A DNA stretch of 7,479 nucleotides from Bacteroidales bacterium UBA2287 (GTDB lineage Bacteria > Bacteroidota > Bacteroidia > Bacteroidales > Tenuifilaceae). The stretch spans positions 1-7,479 of the forward strand of contig DDWL01000065.1 in assembly GCA_002345675.1 (NCBI GenBank). The letters run 5' to 3'. This document shows, piece after piece, positions 4,889-7,479 of this stretch. Within the stretch, counting starts at the first letter, position 1. The number at the start of each line of letters is the position of its first letter. The notes under the pieces were generated by a model. It saw only the letters and a list, made by a program, of their open reading frames with translations, was not told the DNA's origin and searched no databases. Made by a program: the position numbers and the translations under genes.

Positions 4889-6054
4889 GAATTCTTAACG
4901 ACTTAGAGTTTGATTTTATTCTAGACGATCTTGAGCAGCTAGGAGTAACCCGAGAGCATATTCGATTGGAGCTGGCCGACCATATTGGATGCATTTTGGA
5001 GCAGTTGCTTACTCATGAATCGGATTTTAGAATGGAATACAGCAAGGTGCTTGAAAGTATCGATTCGAGTCGCCTTCCTGCAGTTCAACGAAAAATTCTT
5101 TTATCAGAAAACTTAAAATTTCAAGCGATGAAAAAAACAACCTATGTTTTAGGCGCCATTAGTGCCATAATGCTGGTTTCGGGCGCAATTTTAAAAACAA
5201 ACCATATTGCGGGAGCCTCTATTATTCTTACAATTGGCACTTTTATTATTGTTATGGGATTTCTCCCAACACTTTTCTATACTAGCTACAAAGAGGAACC
5301 CAGTAAATTGAGTTTTGCTTTTGCTGCTATTGGGTTTATTGTTGCAGCTTCGCTGCTAACAGGTGTGCTTTTTAAAGCAATGCACTGGCCTGGGGCTAAC
5401 GTACTTCTACTCTTTGGACAAATAATTCTTGTCACCGGGTTTTTTCCAGCGTATGTTGTTGCAATTTTTCGAAATGTACCCAGTAAGCAAAAAATTCCAA
5501 TGTTCATAATGCTTGTTCTTATTTCTGCTTCGGCACTTTTTATGATATCCACAATTAGTTACGGGAAGGAATTTAAAGAGCAGCATATTGGGAGGTACGA
5601 AAAAGCAAATAGCGCGACAAATTATTTTAGCAACGAGGCAAACGCCTTAACCGACAGCTTCAACAGCTCCATTATTAATGAAATAAAAAACAGGTCAAAT
5701 AAATTGGATTCGATTCTCGAAAACACAAAGCAGGAACTCCTAAAAGAGTCGGAGATTGACGTTATTAGCGTCAATTCAAAACATCTCGACAGTAAAAGTG
5801 CTTGCTATAAGGTAATGATAAAAAAGGAGAAAGGAGCATTAATTGCCAATTCAACCAATGCCTATAGTGAATTTCTGCTCCAAAGCGTTAAAAATGCAAA
5901 GACGAAGCATGTTGTTGAAACATACCTCGGTAACATTCCCTGGTACGACAACACTACACTTCTTATAACGTTGGTTGATATTGCTGAAATTCAACGAAAT
6001 GTTCGTATGGCAGAATACGAGGCAATTAGCGAGTTGGTTACTGCTAAGAAGTAG
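4885..6054 (+). CDS. PadR-coupled membrane protein: HAAS-like head, two GldL-like hairpins, GldM-like helix and D1-like domain
   Basis: This 389-residue protein is translationally coupled to padR. Residues 1-75 are a helical cytoplasmic head (DDLEQLGVTREHIRLELADH) resembling the HAAS/permease-prefix domain typical of PadR partners. Five transmembrane helices follow (about 84-104, 110-131, 143-163, 169-194, 204-225). The first two pairs look like duplicated GldL hairpins: SGAILKTNHIAGASIIL and TGVLFKAMHWPGANVLL, the latter being the GldL signature. Helix five, preceded by PSKQKIPMFIMLV, resembles the GldM entry segment PRQKMINLMYLV. The rest (226-389) is helical and contains IAEIQRNVRMAEYEAISEL (367-385), which resembles the end of GldM domain D1. 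With the head inside, five helices place this part in the periplasm. The GldL motor glutamate appears replaced by Leu/Ile and the GldM arginine by Lys201. I infer a sensor or adaptor, not a motor. Family relations are from memory. Confidence 0.85.
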   Translation: MRILNDLEFDFILDDLEQLGVTREHIRLELADHIGCILEQLLTHESDFRMEYSKVLESIDSSRLPAVQRKILLSENLKFQAMKKTTYVLGAISAIMLVSGAILKTNHIAGASIILTIGTFIIVMGFLPTLFYTSYKEEPSKLSFAFAAIGFIVAASLLTGVLFKAMHWPGANVLLLFGQIILVTGFFPAYVVAIFRNVPSKQKIPMFIMLVLISASALFMISTISYGKEFKEQHIGRYEKANSATNYFSNEANALTDSFNSSIINEIKNRSNKLDSILENTKQELLKESEIDVISVNSKHLDSKSACYKVMIKKEKGALIANSTNAYSEFLLQSVKNAKTKHVVETYLGNIPWYDNTTLLITLVDIAEIQRNVRMAEYEAISELVTAKK

Positions 6055-6126
6055 AATGGAATATATTTAAATTGTAATAAAAATGTTAGGTGAAAAGGCT
6101 TAAAATCAACAGCTAACATGAAAAGC

Positions 6127-6162
6127 AAAAAGGTTTCCGAAACTAACTTCGGAAACCTTTTT
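6127..6162. terminator. Bidirectional intrinsic terminator between convergent genes
   Basis: A perfect 15-bp stem (6127-6141 with 6148-6162, core GGTTTCCGAA/TTCGGAAACC) with a six-base loop is flanked by A5 on one side and T5 on the other, so it works on both strands. It closes the padR operon ending at 6054 and the hydrolase gene ending at 6208 on the opposite strand. Confidence 0.93.
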
Positions 6163-6207
6163 AATAAATACTTTAGTTTCGTTCGACTTTCGAGCTGTAA
6201 TAAACAG

Positions 6208-7221
6208 TTACTTTTTTTGCAAGTTTATCAACTTAAGGTAAATAAGCAGCTTTTTCAGTTGGTGGATAATTCGTTTCAGCAAATTAGTAGCCATATGCCT
6301 AAAGCTTTGCTTACTCTCAATAAACTCGGCTAATGCACTGGCGAATTCGGGCGCTCGTAGGTATCCAAACGACTTGTGCGGATTCCGTTCGCCGTTGTTA
6401 ATGTAGTTGTTAAAAACCAAAAAGTCGATGGGCTTAACCCCAAATTCGTTCTCGCTAAAATCGTCGTTTAGCCTGTAGTTAAAGGCAACAGGGTCTTCGG
6501 CATCGGAAAAGTTTACCCAATTTTTAACCACCGAAGGTGGCGTTTTCATTGTTACGCTACTAAAACCATGCTTTCGCTGCAATTCGGCAATTTGGCTTTT
6601 TACATTGGGCATTCCAAGGGGTGAGCCAATTGTTGCAAGCGTTTTTATTTTCGCATTTGGTATTTCGAACGAGAGTAAATCGAAGGCAATTATTGAACCC
6701 ATGGAGTGGCACACCAAAAAAATATCGTAGCCTTCGTACTTTTTAATGGTTTCAGTAACGCGTTTAGCAATTATGCTTCGCACGTCGTTATCAATTTTTT
6801 CGTTACCATGGTTTGCCGACTTAAAGTAAGCCCCCAGTTCGTGAAAGTACTTGTCGACAATTACATCGGTAATATAGGTGTATTTAAGCGAAAAGTCGGG
6901 GTTCAGAAACAGGTCATTTATTTTCTCTCCAATAAAATCCATAACCTTAAGTCTGGTGCTGCTTACTTTCGAAACAAGCGACTTGGGTGAAACCCTGTAT
7001 GGTTCATCAAGGTAGCGTGGGTCATTATTGTCGCCAATATTTTCGTCCAAAGGATTTTCGTAGAACAAATCGGCCCAGTAAGCCATTTCGAATTTTGGAA
7101 TACTTTGCTGCTTCCCAATGGCTTTCAACCCTTCCTTCATCGAAAGAGACCACCATTTCTCAAGAACATCCTTTGCGGGCTTGTTGCTAAGTCCGTGAAT
7201 GCCAATAATAACCTTTGCCAT
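6208..7221 (-). CDS. Lipase-like alpha/beta-hydrolase
   Basis: This 337-residue protein starts directly with the first core strand and oxyanion-hole loop, AKVIIGIHGLSNKP (2-15), which supports ATG7219-7221 as the start and argues against secretion. The nucleophile elbow is IFLVCHSMGSIIAFDLL (167-183), with Ser173 in C-H-S-M-G, one step from the usual G-x-S-x-G. Later strands include IKTLATIGSPLGMP (192-205). Plausible remaining triad residues are Asp240 or Asp243 (NFSDAEDPVAF) and His282 (NPHKSFGYL). The elbow followed by a GSPLG strand is typical of lipase/PGAP1-like hydrolases acting on esters, but the substrate cannot be read from the sequence. The last about 30 residues (HMATNLLKRIIHQLKKLLIYLKL) form a basic amphipathic or hydrophobic tail that could attach the enzyme to the inner membrane face. 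It is transcribed alone, convergent to the padR operon. No Shine-Dalgarno or clear promoter is seen. Confidence 0.88.
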   Translation of the reverse strand: MAKVIIGIHGLSNKPAKDVLEKWWSLSMKEGLKAIGKQQSIPKFEMAYWADLFYENPLDENIGDNNDPRYLDEPYRVSPKSLVSKVSSTRLKVMDFIGEKINDLFLNPDFSLKYTYITDVIVDKYFHELGAYFKSANHGNEKIDNDVRSIIAKRVTETIKKYEGYDIFLVCHSMGSIIAFDLLSFEIPNAKIKTLATIGSPLGMPNVKSQIAELQRKHGFSSVTMKTPPSVVKNWVNFSDAEDPVAFNYRLNDDFSENEFGVKPIDFLVFNNYINNGERNPHKSFGYLRAPEFASALAEFIESKQSFRHMATNLLKRIIHQLKKLLIYLKLINLQKK

Positions 7222-7367
7222 TGGGGTGCAATTTTAAAGTGAAAACATAAAAGAATTTGATGTTAAAATTAAAAACAAGATTTAACCTTCAACCTAAATG
7301 CCGAAATAAATTCTAATTATTTTTTTTGAATTTGGAGTTTAACTTATAATCTCCATGCGTTGGCCTT

Positions 7368-7405
7368 GGCAATCCCGATTGCTATCCATAGCCGTCAGGC
7401 TAAGG
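7368..7405 (+). repeat. Further copy of the interspersed-element boundary
   Basis: Positions 7374-7404 match 2430-2460 at 28 of 31 positions, the three differences being C for T. Positions 7368-7386 are the exact reverse complement of 2732-2750. The copy also contains small dyads of its own: GCAATC-CC-GATTGC (7369-7382) and TAGCC-GTCA-GGCTA (7390-7403). It either begins another dispersed element continuing beyond the window or is a solo end. Confidence 0.75.
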
Positions 7406-7459
7406 AGGTATTTGTCTGAAAATCAACATTAATTTGGCAATAAAAATGCAGAGCTTATT

Positions 7460-7478
7460 TTAGCTACGGAGTAGCTAA
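7460..7478. repeat. Perfect 8-bp hairpin at the window end
   Basis: TTAGCTAC (7460-7467) pairs perfectly with GTAGCTAA (7471-7478) around GGA. It looks like a REP-type palindrome. No T-run is visible before the window stops, so a terminator role cannot be judged. Confidence 0.55.
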
Positions 7479-7479
7479 C

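Noticed and set aside
6118..6333. 71-codon plus-strand frame after the padR operon
   Set aside because: It starts inside the bidirectional terminator and then runs antisense to the hydrolase C-terminus.
1..7479. CRISPR array, tRNA or rRNA genes
   Set aside because: No regularly spaced direct repeats, cloverleaf or rRNA-like sequence was seen on either strand.

Overview
The window looks like a Bacteroidota (Bacteroidales/Marinilabiliales-like) chromosome segment. It is AT-rich. Most starts lack a Shine-Dalgarno sequence, and two genes are preceded by perfect TAnnTTTG -7 boxes, which are typical of this phylum. One protein carries GldL/GldM-type motifs, and there is a fragment of a repetitive cell-surface protein with a Calx-beta-like repeat.

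Layout. Positions 1-245 (minus) hold the first 81 residues of an IS982-family transposase cut by the window edge. A 13-bp inverted repeat touches its start codon. Next to it (333-464, minus) is a stop-bounded relic of a large adhesin-type repeat protein. Positions 714-2384 (plus) encode a full-length AspT/YidE/YbjL-type transporter behind a Bacteroidota promoter. Positions 2385-3225 are non-coding. They contain an interspersed element of about 475 bp bounded by inverted repeats and rich in hairpins, including a very regular predicted pseudoknot, followed by an orphan intrinsic terminator. Positions 3226-3969 (plus) encode an unrecognised soluble 247-residue protein with an unusually good Shine-Dalgarno. 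Positions 3970-4552 are non-coding, with probable repeat sequence in the first part and a textbook promoter/operator at the end.

The most interesting unit is the two-gene operon at 4553-6054. A PadR-family repressor overlaps by ATGA a 389-residue membrane protein. That protein appears to be built from a HAAS/permease-prefix-like cytoplasmic head, two GldL-like transmembrane hairpins (one with the FKAMHWPGA signature), a GldM-like single transmembrane helix and a GldM D1-like extracytoplasmic helical domain. The glutamate and arginine used by the GldLM gliding/type IX secretion motor seem to be absent. I infer a sensor or regulatory derivative of the motor rather than a motor. The padR promoter overlaps repeated CTTATATAT half-sites (likely autoregulation), and padR itself carries a G8 tract where one inserted base gives an immediate stop.

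The operon and the convergent gene at 6208-7221 (minus, a lipase-like alpha/beta hydrolase) share a perfect 15-bp bidirectional terminator. Positions 7222-7479 are intergenic and carry another copy of the boundary sequence of the interspersed element plus a terminal hairpin.

All family assignments were made by reading motifs from memory; no database search was run.
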